Made by a program: the position numbers and the translations under genes. Source: VAZQ01 sp036406655 (lineage in GTDB: Bacteria; Pseudomonadota; Alphaproteobacteria; Rhizobiales; Xanthobacteraceae). Taken from it: a stretch of DNA of 64,000 bases. The stretch is from NCBI GenBank assembly GCA_036406655.1, contig DASXAP010000039.1, positions 1 to 64,000 of the forward strand, written 5' to 3'. The notes under the pieces are model-generated. The model did no database searches, was not told the origin of the DNA, and saw only the letters and a program-made list of their open reading frames with translations. This document shows positions 1-8,489 of the stretch, one piece after another (position 1 is the stretch's first letter; each line of letters begins with the position of its first letter).

Positions 1-317
1 AACGCCGACGATTCGGACGTTATGTAGCCAAGCCGATCCGGCAACACAAGGATGCGCGGGCTTCGCGCCCGTCGGCCGATTGGCCTGCGCCGATGCCAGC
101 CGAGCTTTTCCGCCGGGCCGCGCGCGCCGAAGCCGCGGCGACGCGGCTGCGCGGCTCCCCCGGCTCGGCTCGCCGGAAAGAGAGCGTGTGCTTTATGCCG
201 CGCGGCGCGGGCCGCGAAAATCAGTCCTTGACACCGCCGGGCGCATATGCGCCCCGCCCCGGGTAATCTCCCTCCGAGCTCATCCTGCTGGCTGCGACGA
301 CCGCCCGACCGTCTCCC
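1..317. other. Leader region upstream of the first liv operon
   Basis: No convincing gene is visible here. A + strand frame runs open from the window edge to a stop at 25-27 and could be the last codons of an upstream gene, but it is too short to judge. A GC-rich hairpin (CGGGC, loop TTCGC, GCCCG) lies near 62-76 without a following T-run. A TTGACA hexamer at 228-233 and a perfect 16-bp palindrome at 239-254 precede the livG-type gene and probably mark its control region. Confidence 0.4.
239..254. promoter_or_regulatory. Perfect 16-bp palindrome, candidate operator
   Basis: GGGCGCATATGCGCCC is a perfect dyad. It lies 64 bp before the start codon of the first ABC ATPase gene and 5 bp after a TTGACA -35-like hexamer at 228-233. 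A repressor bound here would overlap the promoter spacer and -10 region. The regulator family is unknown and no regulator gene is adjacent in the window. Confidence 0.4.
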
Positions 318-1046
318 ATGGCCCCGATTCTCGCCTTCGAGAAAATCTGCAAGCGGTTCGGCGCGGTGGTGGTGGCGCAGGACATCGACCTGGCGCTCGG
401 CGAAGGCGAGGCGGTCGGCATCATCGGCCCGAACGGCGCCGGCAAGAGCACGCTGTTCGGGCTCGCCTGCGGCACCGTGCAGCCGGACCGCGGCCGCGTC
501 GTCCTCGCGGGGCGGGACGTCACCGCGCTCGCACCCGAGCGGCGCTGCCGCATGGGCCTCGGCCGCTCGTTCCAGGTCCCGCAGCCGTTCAGCGGCATGA
601 CCGTCTTCGAGAACCTGGTGGTAGCGGCGGCGTTCGGCGGCGGCGGCAGCGAGAAGGAGTGCTACCCGCGCTGCGCCGAGCTCATCCGCCGATGCGACCT
701 CGCCGACAAGGCGAACCGGCGGGCCGGAAGCCTCACGCTCCTCGACCGCAAGCGGCTCGAGCTTGCCCGGGCGCTCGCCACCCGGCCGCGCGTGCTTCTC
801 CTCGACGAGGTCGCCGGCGGCCTGACCGAGCACGAATGCGCCGCCCTGGTCGAGCTCATCCGCGACGTGCGCCGCGGCGGGGTCTCGATCGTCTGGATCG
901 AGCACATCGTCCACGCGCTCGTCGCCGTGGTCGACCGGCTGCTGGTGCTGCACGGCGGCGCCTTCATCGGTGAAGGCGAGCCCGGAGCGGTGATCAGGCT
1001 GCCGGCGGTGCGGGACATCTACATGGGGATCGAGGCCGATGCCTGA
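318..1046 (+). CDS. Branched-chain amino acid-type ABC transporter ATPase, LivG-like
   Basis: This is a 242-residue cytoplasmic ATPase of a HAAT/Liv-type importer. It has Walker A GPNGAGKS at 37-44, Walker B VLLLDE at 159-164 and an H-loop His at about 196. The ABC signature is divergent (LTLLDRKR near 139-146 instead of LSGGQ), and Walker B is followed by V rather than P. I recall this DEV-type variant in a subset of Liv ATPases, so activity is expected. It overlaps the next ATPase gene by 8 bp and leads a G-F-H-M operon. The binding protein is not in the window, so the substrate cannot be named. Liv-family systems in soil alphaproteobacteria often carry aromatic or short organic acids rather than amino acids. 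Confidence 0.9.
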   Translation: MAPILAFEKICKRFGAVVVAQDIDLALGEGEAVGIIGPNGAGKSTLFGLACGTVQPDRGRVVLAGRDVTALAPERRCRMGLGRSFQVPQPFSGMTVFENLVVAAAFGGGGSEKECYPRCAELIRRCDLADKANRRAGSLTLLDRKRLELARALATRPRVLLLDEVAGGLTEHECAALVELIRDVRRGGVSIVWIEHIVHALVAVVDRLLVLHGGAFIGEGEPGAVIRLPAVRDIYMGIEADA

Positions 1047-1743
1047 GCCGCTGCTCGAGCTGCGTGGGCTCGACGCCTTCTACGGCGACTTCCAGGCGCT
1101 GTCCGGCGTGTCGCTGCGCGTCGCCCCGGGCGAAATCGTCGCGGTGATCGGCGCCAACGGCGCCGGCAAGTCGACGCTCCTCAAATGCATCGCCGGCATG
1201 GTGAGGTCGCGGCGCGACGCGGTGCGCTTCGACGGCGCCCCGATCGGCGGGCTGCCGGCGCACGCGGTGGTGGCGCGCGGGATCGCGCTGGTGCCGGAAG
1301 GCCGGCGGCTCTTTCCCTCGCTGTCGGTCGAGGAGAACCTGTTGATCGGCGGCCAGCTCGGGCGGCGGGGGCCCTGGACGATCGACCGCGTCTTCCGGCT
1401 GTTTCCGATGCTGGCCGAACGGGCCCGGCAGCCCAGCACCTCGCTCTCGGGCGGCCAGCAGCAGATGGTGGCGATCGGCCGCGCGCTGATGAGCAATCCC
1501 CGGCTGCTGCTGTGCGACGAGATCAGCCTCGGGCTCGCCCCGATCGTGGTCCGCGAGGTCTATGCCCGGCTGCCCTCGATCGTCGCCGAAGGCAGCTCGC
1601 TGGTCATCGTCGAGCAGGACATCGTGCAGGCGCTCAAGGCCGCCTCCCGCGTCTATTGCCTGCAGGAGGGGCGGGTGGCGCTCAGCGGCGCGAGCGGAGC
1701 CTTGACCCGCGAAGCCATCTCCGCCGCCTATTTCGGGGCGTAG
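1039..1743 (+). CDS. Branched-chain amino acid-type ABC transporter ATPase, LivF-like
   Basis: This 234-residue ATPase is the second nucleotide-binding subunit of the importer. All motifs are canonical: Walker A GANGAGKS at 38-45, signature LSGGQ at 136-140 and Walker B LLLCDE at 156-161. It begins inside the end of the LivG-like gene and is followed 5 bp later by the LivH-like permease, so the four transporter genes are almost certainly translated from one message. Length is typical of LivF. Family and role are secure; substrate specificity is not visible in the ATPase. Confidence 0.92.
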   Translation: MPEPLLELRGLDAFYGDFQALSGVSLRVAPGEIVAVIGANGAGKSTLLKCIAGMVRSRRDAVRFDGAPIGGLPAHAVVARGIALVPEGRRLFPSLSVEENLLIGGQLGRRGPWTIDRVFRLFPMLAERARQPSTSLSGGQQQMVAIGRALMSNPRLLLCDEISLGLAPIVVREVYARLPSIVAEGSSLVIVEQDIVQALKAASRVYCLQEGRVALSGASGALTREAISAAYFGA

Positions 1744-1748
1744 CGCCG

Positions 1749-2615
1749 ATGCAATGGGTCAACGTCATCGTGCAGGGCGTGCTGGTCGGCGGCCTCTACG
1801 CCATGTTCGCCGCCGGGCTCGCCCTGATCTTCGGGGTGATGCGGCTCGTCAACATCGCCCACGGCGATCTCATCGTGCTTGCCGCCTATGTCGCGCTGGT
1901 GGTGACCGACACGCTCGGCATCGATCCGCTCGTCGCCATCGCCATCGTGGCGCCGGTGATGGCGGCGATCGGCTACGCACTGCAGCGCCTGCTGCTCAAC
2001 CACACGCTGGGCGACGATCTCCTGCCGCCGCTCCTGGTCACCTTCGGCCTCTCCGTCATCATCCAGAACGGGTTGCTCGAGCTGTTCACCGCCGACAGCC
2101 GGCGGCTCAAGGCGGGGGGGATCGAGGTCGCGAGCTTTCCGCTGGCCGAGGGCCTGTGGATCGGCGTCCTCCCGCTGCTGCAGTTCGTCGTCGCCATAGC
2201 CGTGATCGGCGCGCTGCAACTGCTCTTCTACCGCACCGCATTCGGCCGCGCCTTCCGCGCCACCTCCGACGATCAGTCGGTGGCGCAACTGATGGGGCTC
2301 GACAATCGGCACGTGTTCGCGCTGGCCATGGCGCTCTCGCTCGCCGTCATCGCGATCGCCGGCGTCTTCATCGCCGTGCGGACCAATTTCGATCCCGCCA
2401 TAGGTCCTGCCCGGCTGATCTTCGGCTTCGAGGCGGTGATCATCGGCGGGCTCGGCAGCATGTGGGGCACGCTCGCGGGCGGCATCATCCTCGGCGTCGC
2501 GCAGGCGGTCGGGGCGCAGATCGATCCGGGATGGCAAGTGCTCGCTGGCCATCTCGCCTTTCTCCTGATCCTCGCCGTGCGGCCCGAGGGGCTGTTCCCG
2601 AAGGTGCAGGGATGA
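1749..2615 (+). CDS. Branched-chain amino acid-type ABC permease, LivH-like
   Basis: This 288-residue integral membrane permease has the usual LivH pattern of about eight hydrophobic segments. An N-terminal GLYAMFAAGLALIFGVMRLV-type stretch is followed by NIAHGD, the family hallmark, and a conserved EAVIIGGLGSMWGT block lies near the C-terminus. I chose the ATG at 1749, which begins MQWVNV directly after the LivF stop; the long extension further upstream in this frame is antiparallel noise over livF. Its stop overlaps the LivM-like start (ATGA). Confidence 0.9.
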   Translation: MQWVNVIVQGVLVGGLYAMFAAGLALIFGVMRLVNIAHGDLIVLAAYVALVVTDTLGIDPLVAIAIVAPVMAAIGYALQRLLLNHTLGDDLLPPLLVTFGLSVIIQNGLLELFTADSRRLKAGGIEVASFPLAEGLWIGVLPLLQFVVAIAVIGALQLLFYRTAFGRAFRATSDDQSVAQLMGLDNRHVFALAMALSLAVIAIAGVFIAVRTNFDPAIGPARLIFGFEAVIIGGLGSMWGTLAGGIILGVAQAVGAQIDPGWQVLAGHLAFLLILAVRPEGLFPKVQG

Positions 2616-3637
2616 GTGCAGCGTTCCGCGTGGAGCACGCGACGGGATCGAGCCGGCTCGGCAGCGCCCTCTTCGCGGCCGGCCTGCTCGTGCTCGCCGC
2701 CGCCCCGCTGTGGGGCGGCCGCGACGATCTGCGGCTCCTGGCCGAGATCTACGGCTATGTCGCCCTGGCGAGCCTCTGGAATCTGCTGGCCGGCTACGCC
2801 GGCCTCGTCTCGGTGGGGCAGCAGGCCTATGTCGGGCTCGGCGCCTACGTGCTGTTCGCCTCCACCATTCTCGCCGACCTGCATCCGCTCGTCGCGGTGG
2901 CGGTGGCGGGCGCGGTCGGCGGCCTCGTCGCGCTGCCGGTCGCGGGGCTGCTGTTCCGCCTGCGCGGCCATTATTTCGCGATCGGCAGCTGGGTGGTGGC
3001 GGAGGTGTTCCGGCTGCTCGCCTCGCAGGTCTCGGTGCTCGGCGGCGGCTCCGGCATCAGCCTCCCGGCCGCAATCGTCATCTCGATGGCGCCGAGCCGG
3101 CAGCTGCGCGAGCTCCTCATCTACTGGGTCGCCCTCGCGCTCGTGGTGCTCATATTCGGCGCCATCCTCATTCTGCTGCGCTCCCGCTATGGCTTGGCCC
3201 TCACCGCCATCCGCGACAACGAGCTGGCGGCGCGCTCGAACGGCGTCGACGTGTGGCGCACCAAGCTCGTCGTCTACGTCATCACCGGCTTCGGCACGGC
3301 GATGCTGGGCGCGCTGATCTTCCTGCAGAAGCTGCGGGTGTCGCCGGACACCGCGTTCAGCGTCAACGACTGGACCGCGTTCGTCATCTTCATCACGGTG
3401 ATCGGCGGGATCGGTCGGGTGGAGGGGCCGATCATCGGCACGATCGTGTTCTTCGGGCTGCGGCAGACGCTCGCCGACCTCGGCAGCCTCTACCTGCTCA
3501 TGCTCGGCGCGGTGGCGATCGCGGTCATGCTGCTGGCGCCGAAGGGCATCTGGGGCCTGCTGGCGGACCGTTTCGGCTGGCAGCTGTTTCCGCTGCAGCG
3601 GCGCTTGCGCTTTGCCGCGGATGTCCGCACAACTTGA
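2612..3637 (+). CDS. Branched-chain amino acid-type ABC permease, LivM-like
   Basis: This 341-residue membrane permease is the LivM partner of the preceding LivH-like protein. It shows the LivM signature around the third membrane segment (LLAGYAGLVSVGQQAYVGLGAY), the LRGHYFAIGSW block and the later IGGIGRVEGPIIGT motif. It starts at the ATG overlapping the LivH stop by 4 bp, which indicates translational coupling. A short gap separates it from the BKACE gene. This completes an ATPase-ATPase-permease-permease set without its periplasmic binding protein. Confidence 0.9.
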   Translation: MSAAFRVEHATGSSRLGSALFAAGLLVLAAAPLWGGRDDLRLLAEIYGYVALASLWNLLAGYAGLVSVGQQAYVGLGAYVLFASTILADLHPLVAVAVAGAVGGLVALPVAGLLFRLRGHYFAIGSWVVAEVFRLLASQVSVLGGGSGISLPAAIVISMAPSRQLRELLIYWVALALVVLIFGAILILLRSRYGLALTAIRDNELAARSNGVDVWRTKLVVYVITGFGTAMLGALIFLQKLRVSPDTAFSVNDWTAFVIFITVIGGIGRVEGPIIGTIVFFGLRQTLADLGSLYLLMLGAVAIAVMLLAPKGIWGLLADRFGWQLFPLQRRLRFAADVRTT

Positions 3638-3669
3638 CGCAAGGCTTCTGCGCAACACGGGAGAAAAGA

Positions 3670-4608
3670 ATGGCTGCGACATCCGACAAGGTCATCATCA
3701 CCTGCGCCGTGACCGGCTCGATCCATACGCCGACGATGTCGGAGGCGCTGCCGGTGACCCCGGACCAGATCGCGCAGCAGGCGATCGCCGCAGCCGAGGC
3801 CGGCGCGGCGGTGCTGCACCTGCACGCGCGCAACCCGCAGGACGGCCGGCCCACCGGCGATCCGGCGGTGTTCAGGGAATTCCTGCCTCGCATCAAGCAG
3901 GCGACCGATGCGGTCGTCAACATCACCACCGGCGGCTCGGTGACGATGACGGTGGAGGAGCGGCTCGCGGCGGCGACGGCGTTCTCGCCGGAAATGTGCT
4001 CGCTCAACATGGGCTCGATGAACTTCGCGCTCTACCCCATGGCTGCCCGCTACAAGAAGTGGAAGCACGACTGGGAGGAGCAGTATCTCGTCTCCTCCGA
4101 CCAGAACATATTCCGCAACACCTTCCGCGACATCGAGCGCATCTCCAAGCTCATGGGCGAGGGTCACGGCACCAAGTTCGAGCACGAATGCTACGATACC
4201 GGACACCTCTACAATCTCGCCCACTGCGTCGACCGCGGGCTGTTCAAGCCGCCGATATTCCTGCAGCTCATCTTCGGGATTCTCGGTGGCATCGGCGCCG
4301 ACGTCGAGAACCTCATGTTCATGAAGCGCACCGCCGACAAGCTGTTCGGCGATCAGTACCAGTGGTCGGTCCTCGGCGCAGGCCGCTTCCAGATTCCGTT
4401 TGCCACCCAGGCGGTGATGCTGGGCGGCAACGTGCGGGTCGGCCTCGAGGACAGCCTCTATATCGGCCGCGGGCAATTGGCCAAGAGCAACGCCGAGCAG
4501 GTCGAGAAGATGCGGCGCCTGGTCGAGGAGCTCGGCTACCGGATCGCCACGCCGAAGGAGGCGCGCGAGATCCTCGGCCTGAAGGGCGCCGACCGGGTGA
4601 AGTTCTGA
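3670..4608 (+). CDS. BKACE family (DUF849) beta-keto acid cleavage enzyme
   Basis: This 312-residue TIM-barrel enzyme belongs to the beta-keto acid cleavage family typified by 3-keto-5-aminohexanoate cleavage enzyme. Family members condense a beta-keto acid with acetyl-CoA, releasing acetoacetate and a new CoA ester. The zinc-binding HLHAR motif is present (His50, His52), preceded by the TCAVTGSIHTPTMS N-terminus and followed by a conserved NITTGG block. The start at 3670 has a GGGAGA ribosome-binding site at good spacing. It sits right behind the Liv-type importer and before an amidohydrolase, so it probably acts on an intermediate made from the imported compound. Which beta-keto acid it uses cannot be read from sequence. 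Confidence 0.9.
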   Translation: MAATSDKVIITCAVTGSIHTPTMSEALPVTPDQIAQQAIAAAEAGAAVLHLHARNPQDGRPTGDPAVFREFLPRIKQATDAVVNITTGGSVTMTVEERLAAATAFSPEMCSLNMGSMNFALYPMAARYKKWKHDWEEQYLVSSDQNIFRNTFRDIERISKLMGEGHGTKFEHECYDTGHLYNLAHCVDRGLFKPPIFLQLIFGILGGIGADVENLMFMKRTADKLFGDQYQWSVLGAGRFQIPFATQAVMLGGNVRVGLEDSLYIGRGQLAKSNAEQVEKMRRLVEELGYRIATPKEAREILGLKGADRVKF

Positions 4609-4622
4609 GACCGGTCAACGTC

Positions 4623-5633
4623 ATGGCCAGCGAGACGATCGTCGACATCTACTGCCACATCTTTCCCGACCGCTTCTTCCAGGAGATGAACCGGATCGGG
4701 CCGCGGCTCGGGAACATCGGCGCGCGGCTGCGCGGGGTGCGGAAGCTGTTCGATCTCGACGAGCGGTTCCGCGAGATGGACCGGTTCGGCGACTACCGCG
4801 AGATCGTCTCGCTGCCGAACCCGCCGATCGAGGATTTCGCTACCGGCGCGGCGGGGCTCGAGCTCGCGCGTATCGGCAACGACGCCATGGCCGAGCTGTG
4901 CGCACGCTACCCCGAGCGGTTTCCGAGCTTCGTCGCCGCGGTTTCGCTGACCGACGTGGAGGGCTCGGTCGCGGAAGCGCGGCGGGCGGTGACCGAGCTC
5001 GGGGCTGGCGGCATCCAGATTTTCACCAACATCGCCGGCCGGCCGCTCGACGAAGCGGTGTTCGCGCCGATCTTCGCCACGATGGCCGAGCTCGGCCAGC
5101 CGATCTGGCTGCATCCGGCCCGCACCGCGGCAATGACCGATTACCCCTCCGAGCCGAAATCGCGCTTCGAGATGTGGTGGTGCTTCGGCTGGCCGTACGA
5201 GACCTCGGTGGCGATGGTGCGCCTCGTGCTCAGCGGACTCTTCGACCGTCATCCCGATCTGAAGATCGTCACCCATCATCTCGGCGGCATGATCCCGTTC
5301 TACGACGGACGGATCGGCCCGGGGCTGCAGGTGCTGGGCAGCCGCACGCTCGACGAGGACTATTCAAAGGTCCTGTCGTCGCTGAAGCGGCCGCACCTCG
5401 ACTATCTGCACGATTTCTATGCCGATACCGCGCTGTTCGGCGGCGGCGTGCATGCGGTCCGGTGCGGGCTCGAGTTCTTCGGCAGCGAGCACGTGGTGTT
5501 TGCGACCGACACTCCGCTCGGCCCGATCGCGCCGACGATCGAAGCGATCGGCCGCCTCGACATCACCAAGGACGAGCGGCGCAGGATTCTCGTCGGCAAT
5601 GCCGAGCGGCTCCTGCGGCGAAAGCTATCCTGA
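4623..5633 (+). CDS. Amidohydrolase-2 / ACMSD-like metal-dependent hydrolase or decarboxylase
   Basis: This 336-residue protein of the amidohydrolase_2 family includes relatives of aminocarboxymuconate-semialdehyde decarboxylase and gamma-resorcylate decarboxylase. Visible motifs are an N-terminal VDIYCHIFP, WLHPAR in the middle, THHLGGMIPF and FATDTPLGP near the end, supplying the usual His, His and Asp metal ligands. The first ligand motif is unusual: the normal HxH reads YCH, so Tyr replaces the first His. It lies 14 bp after the BKACE gene on the same strand. A ring-cleavage, decarboxylation or hydrolysis step on the same substrate pathway is inferred. Confidence 0.85.
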   Translation: MASETIVDIYCHIFPDRFFQEMNRIGPRLGNIGARLRGVRKLFDLDERFREMDRFGDYREIVSLPNPPIEDFATGAAGLELARIGNDAMAELCARYPERFPSFVAAVSLTDVEGSVAEARRAVTELGAGGIQIFTNIAGRPLDEAVFAPIFATMAELGQPIWLHPARTAAMTDYPSEPKSRFEMWWCFGWPYETSVAMVRLVLSGLFDRHPDLKIVTHHLGGMIPFYDGRIGPGLQVLGSRTLDEDYSKVLSSLKRPHLDYLHDFYADTALFGGGVHAVRCGLEFFGSEHVVFATDTPLGPIAPTIEAIGRLDITKDERRRILVGNAERLLRRKLS

Positions 5634-5659
5634 GCGCCGGCAGACCGAGCCTCCGCTCG

Positions 5660-6667
5660 TCATCTCGTTGCCGCACCGCTCGAGCCCCTCGCTCGACCTC
5701 GCAGCTTCACCTCGGGATTGGCAAGCCGCAGCGGCAGGCCCTGCTGATAGGCGACGATCTGCTCGAACGCCTCCCGGAAATACAGCTCGAAGTTCGTCCA
5801 TTCGGCCCAGCCGAGATGCGGCGTGCAGAGAACGTTGGGCATCGACAGGAACGGGTGATTTCCGCCGCTGACCGGCTCCTGCTCGTAGACGTCGACCGCC
5901 GCATATCCGGGTCGGCCCTTGCGCAGCGCCTGGAGCAAGGCTCCCGGTCGTATCAGCTCCGCCCGAGCGGTGTTCACGAGCAAGGCCGTTGGCTTCATGC
6001 GGTCGAGATCACCCGGACCGATGATGCCGCTGGTCTCCCGGGTGAGGCGCAGGTGCAACGACAGCACGTCGGAGTGCTCGAACAGCGCCTCTTGGCTCGC
6101 GGCCCTCGCATATCCGGCAGCGGCGGCTTTCTCCAGCGAGGATTTCTGCCCCCAGACCAGAACGTGCATTCCGAGCCCGCGGCCCCCTTCCGCCACCAGC
6201 CCGCCGATGGCGCCGAGGCCGAAAATGCCCAGCGTCGAGCCGCGCAGCCGATGCGACAGCGTGCACGGCCATTCTCCGTGCCTCATCCGCTCGGCCTCGC
6301 GGGCGACGTTGCGGCGGGACGCCAGGATCAGCGCGAGCGTGAGCTCGGCCGGCGCCACCGGCGAGTTGCTCATCCCGGTCGCGACCGCAATCCCGAGCTC
6401 GGTGCAGGCGGCGAGATCGATCACCCGGGAATTGCGGCCGACGAGCGCGATGAGCTCGAGCCTGGGCAGCCGCTCGAGCAGTTTTCGGGAGAACTCGACC
6501 CGCTCGCGGATCGAGACGACCACCTCGGCATCGGCAAGGCGCTCGACGAGCTGCTCGAGATCGCGCGCCGGCTCGCGATGGCGCACGACATCGTGGCGGC
6601 GAATGAGCGAATAGCATTCGAGCCGATCGACGATGTCCTGGTAGTCGTCGGGAATGCCGATCTTCAT
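5660..6667 (-). CDS. D-2-hydroxyacid dehydrogenase family protein
   Basis: This NAD(P)-dependent 2-hydroxyacid dehydrogenase has about 335 residues. The Rossmann motif STLGIFGLGAIG is present, as are the AELTLALILASRR block, NTARAELI with the substrate-binding Arg, the VDVYEQEP segment with the acidic residue and a PHLGWAEW region with the catalytic His. I chose the ATG at 6667 (MKIGIPDDYQD) because the upstream extension is low-complexity and overlaps the preceding gene. It is the last gene of the minus-strand catabolic run, 19 bp after a racemase-family enzyme, and its stop faces that of the + strand amidohydrolase. Reduction of a 2-keto acid or oxidation of a 2-hydroxy acid in that pathway is inferred. 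Confidence 0.88.
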   Translation of the reverse strand: MKIGIPDDYQDIVDRLECYSLIRRHDVVRHREPARDLEQLVERLADAEVVVSIRERVEFSRKLLERLPRLELIALVGRNSRVIDLAACTELGIAVATGMSNSPVAPAELTLALILASRRNVAREAERMRHGEWPCTLSHRLRGSTLGIFGLGAIGGLVAEGGRGLGMHVLVWGQKSSLEKAAAAGYARAASQEALFEHSDVLSLHLRLTRETSGIIGPGDLDRMKPTALLVNTARAELIRPGALLQALRKGRPGYAAVDVYEQEPVSGGNHPFLSMPNVLCTPHLGWAEWTNFELYFREAFEQIVAYQQGLPLRLANPEVKLRGRARGSSGAATR

Positions 6668-6686
6668 CGCCTTGGCCGAGCTCGCC

Positions 6687-7415
6687 TCATGCCGCAAGGT
6701 GCTCGCGCAGCAGGCGGCCGTAGCCGGGGATACCCTCGCCCAGCCTGAGCAGGCGCAGGCCGGCCCAGAGGCAGACCGCATTGTTGGCGAGAACCGGCTT
6801 GCCGAGCTCGCCCTCGAGCCGCTCGACGACGCTCATCGACGGCCAGTTGCCGCCGGGCATGAGGATGACGTCGGCCTCCGGGTGGTCGGCCCGGCGGCCG
6901 AGCGCATAGGCCTGCTCCGAACCGGCCCGACCGAGGTCGAGCGAATCCACGAAGCCGAGCACCTCGCTGTGCACGACCCGGAAACCGCTCTGCTCCATGA
7001 AATCGACCATGGGGGCGTCCATGGTCCTGCTCCACGGCGCGGCGATGGCAACCTTCCTGGCATCGAGCCGGGCAAGCGCCTCGACGAACGCGGTGGCTGC
7101 CGTGGTCGCCGGCCGCCCCGATGCGTCCTCGATTCGTCTGATCAGCTCGCGGTCGTAATCCTTGCCGCGGGCGAGCGTGGGAGCGGTCGCGGCAAACACG
7201 ATCGCATCGACCTCGGCGTCGGCGAGCTTGCGGCTCTCCGTCTCGAGCTCCAGCACGCAGCGCAGCTGCTCTTCCGGGGTGATTTGCCGGTAGGCGAGGC
7301 GCGCGGTGTGCAGCGAGACCATCGGCGGCAGCGCCGCCGAGAGCTCCGGCTCCTGCGTCGTGTTGGAGGACGGCGTCAGCAAGCCCAGCCGATGCGTCTT
7401 TCCGACATGCGTCAC
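6687..7415 (-). CDS. Asp/Glu racemase family protein (maleate isomerase / arylmalonate decarboxylase-like)
   Basis: This 242-residue protein of the Asp/Glu/hydantoin racemase superfamily begins with the GLLTPSSNTT motif typical of maleate isomerase and arylmalonate decarboxylase relatives. These enzymes normally use one or two cysteines. Here the first cysteine site is missing (VFAATAPT near 73-80), and a single candidate remains at Cys215 (NNAVCLWAGL). That arrangement is closer to one-cysteine decarboxylases than to two-cysteine isomerases, but the assignment is tentative. It lies 12 bp after a Bug binding protein gene and before a hydroxyacid dehydrogenase, consistent with organic diacid catabolism. 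Confidence 0.85.
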   Translation of the reverse strand: MTHVGKTHRLGLLTPSSNTTQEPELSAALPPMVSLHTARLAYRQITPEEQLRCVLELETESRKLADAEVDAIVFAATAPTLARGKDYDRELIRRIEDASGRPATTAATAFVEALARLDARKVAIAAPWSRTMDAPMVDFMEQSGFRVVHSEVLGFVDSLDLGRAGSEQAYALGRRADHPEADVILMPGGNWPSMSVVERLEGELGKPVLANNAVCLWAGLRLLRLGEGIPGYGRLLREHLAA

Positions 7416-7427
7416 GTCGGCCGCCGC

Positions 7428-8408
7428 TCACTGCGATCCTTCAAGACCGGCGGCCTTGATCACGGGATGGAACTTGTCCGTCTCCGATCTGACGTAGCGC
7501 GCGAAAGCTTCCGGGCTCTCGCTGCTCACGGGCTCGGATCCCTGCCGCAGTATCGCGTCCCTTACATCGGCCATGGCGAGCGTCCGCACCAGGTCGCGGT
7601 GCAGGCGGCTGACGATCTGCGGCGGCACACCGGCCGGCGCGAACAGTCCGCTCCAGCCGACCACCACCACGCTCGGATAGCCCGCTTCGACGACGGTAGG
7701 CGTGCCGGGAAATTGCTCGTCCCGCCGTTCGCCGAACGTGGCGAGCAGATTGAGCTTGCCGGTGCCGACGTGATCGGCCACGCCGGCCATGGTCGTGAAC
7801 GCCAGTGGAATCTGGCCGCCGAGCACGTCGGTGATCGCCGGTGTCTGGCCGCGGTAGGGCACATGGGTCATCTTGATGTCGGCGGCGATCGACAGCAGCA
7901 CCCCCATCAGATGCGTCATGTTGCCGATCCCGAACGAGCCGTAGTTGATCCGGCCCGGCTCGGCTTTTGCCCGTTCGACGAGGTCCTTGATCGACTTGAG
8001 CCCCGACGCGGGGTTGGCCACCGCGCCCAGCGGGTTGGCCGTGGTCTGGGTGATCGGGACGAAGTCGCGGAAAGGATCGTACGGCAGCTTCCGGTAGATG
8101 AAGGCGTTGGTCGTCACCGAGCTCACCGGGGCATAGATCAGCGTGTAGCCGTCGGCTGCCGCCTTGGCGCCCGCCTCCATGCCGATGATCGCGTTCGCAC
8201 CCGGGCGATTGTCGACGACGACCTGCTGGCCCCAGAGCTCGCCCAGCTTCTGCGCGAGAACGCGGGCCTGGAGATCGACCCCCGAGCCGGCCGCTTGCGG
8301 GACGATGATCCGGAGCGGCCGGCTGGGGAAATCGTCAGCCGCCGCGGCGGCGCCGGCGCCGACCGCGAGCACGCCGGTCAGGATGGCGAACAGCTTGCGT
8401 CGGTTCAT
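7428..8408 (-). CDS. Tripartite tricarboxylate transporter-type (Bug/TctC) substrate-binding protein
   Basis: This periplasmic protein of about 326 residues has an N-terminal signal (MNRRKLFAIL, then a hydrophobic AVGAGAAAAA stretch) and the Bug-family core: PSRPLRIIVP, QVVVDNRPGA, ADGYTL, and PYRGQTPAITDVLGGQIPLAF. The ATG at 8408 is preferred because a GGAGGAGCGCC ribosome site precedes it. Bug proteins bind carboxylates such as citrate, glutamate or aromatic acids for TctAB-type permeases. No TctA or TctB gene is in the window, so it may serve a distant permease or act as a sensor. It is cotranscribed with the racemase-like gene 12 bp downstream. Confidence 0.9.
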   Translation of the reverse strand: MNRRKLFAILTGVLAVGAGAAAAADDFPSRPLRIIVPQAAGSGVDLQARVLAQKLGELWGQQVVVDNRPGANAIIGMEAGAKAAADGYTLIYAPVSSVTTNAFIYRKLPYDPFRDFVPITQTTANPLGAVANPASGLKSIKDLVERAKAEPGRINYGSFGIGNMTHLMGVLLSIAADIKMTHVPYRGQTPAITDVLGGQIPLAFTTMAGVADHVGTGKLNLLATFGERRDEQFPGTPTVVEAGYPSVVVVGWSGLFAPAGVPPQIVSRLHRDLVRTLAMADVRDAILRQGSEPVSSESPEAFARYVRSETDKFHPVIKAAGLEGSQ

Positions 8409-8489
8409 CGGCGCTCCTCCCCGATCATTTTCCCGAGGCACCCGGTGCCGATGGATTGGCCCGGCATCCGGGGTCGGGCCGAGAATTCG

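Noticed and set aside
80..973. A 297-codon open frame overlapping the first LivG-like gene
   Set aside because: Same-strand frame-shifted shadow of an ATPase with Walker motifs; extreme Arg/Ala/Gly content.
318..1046. Divergent ABC signature as evidence for a dead LivG
   Set aside because: The LTLxDRKR plus DEV variant occurs as a recognised subset of Liv ATPases, and all other catalytic residues are intact.
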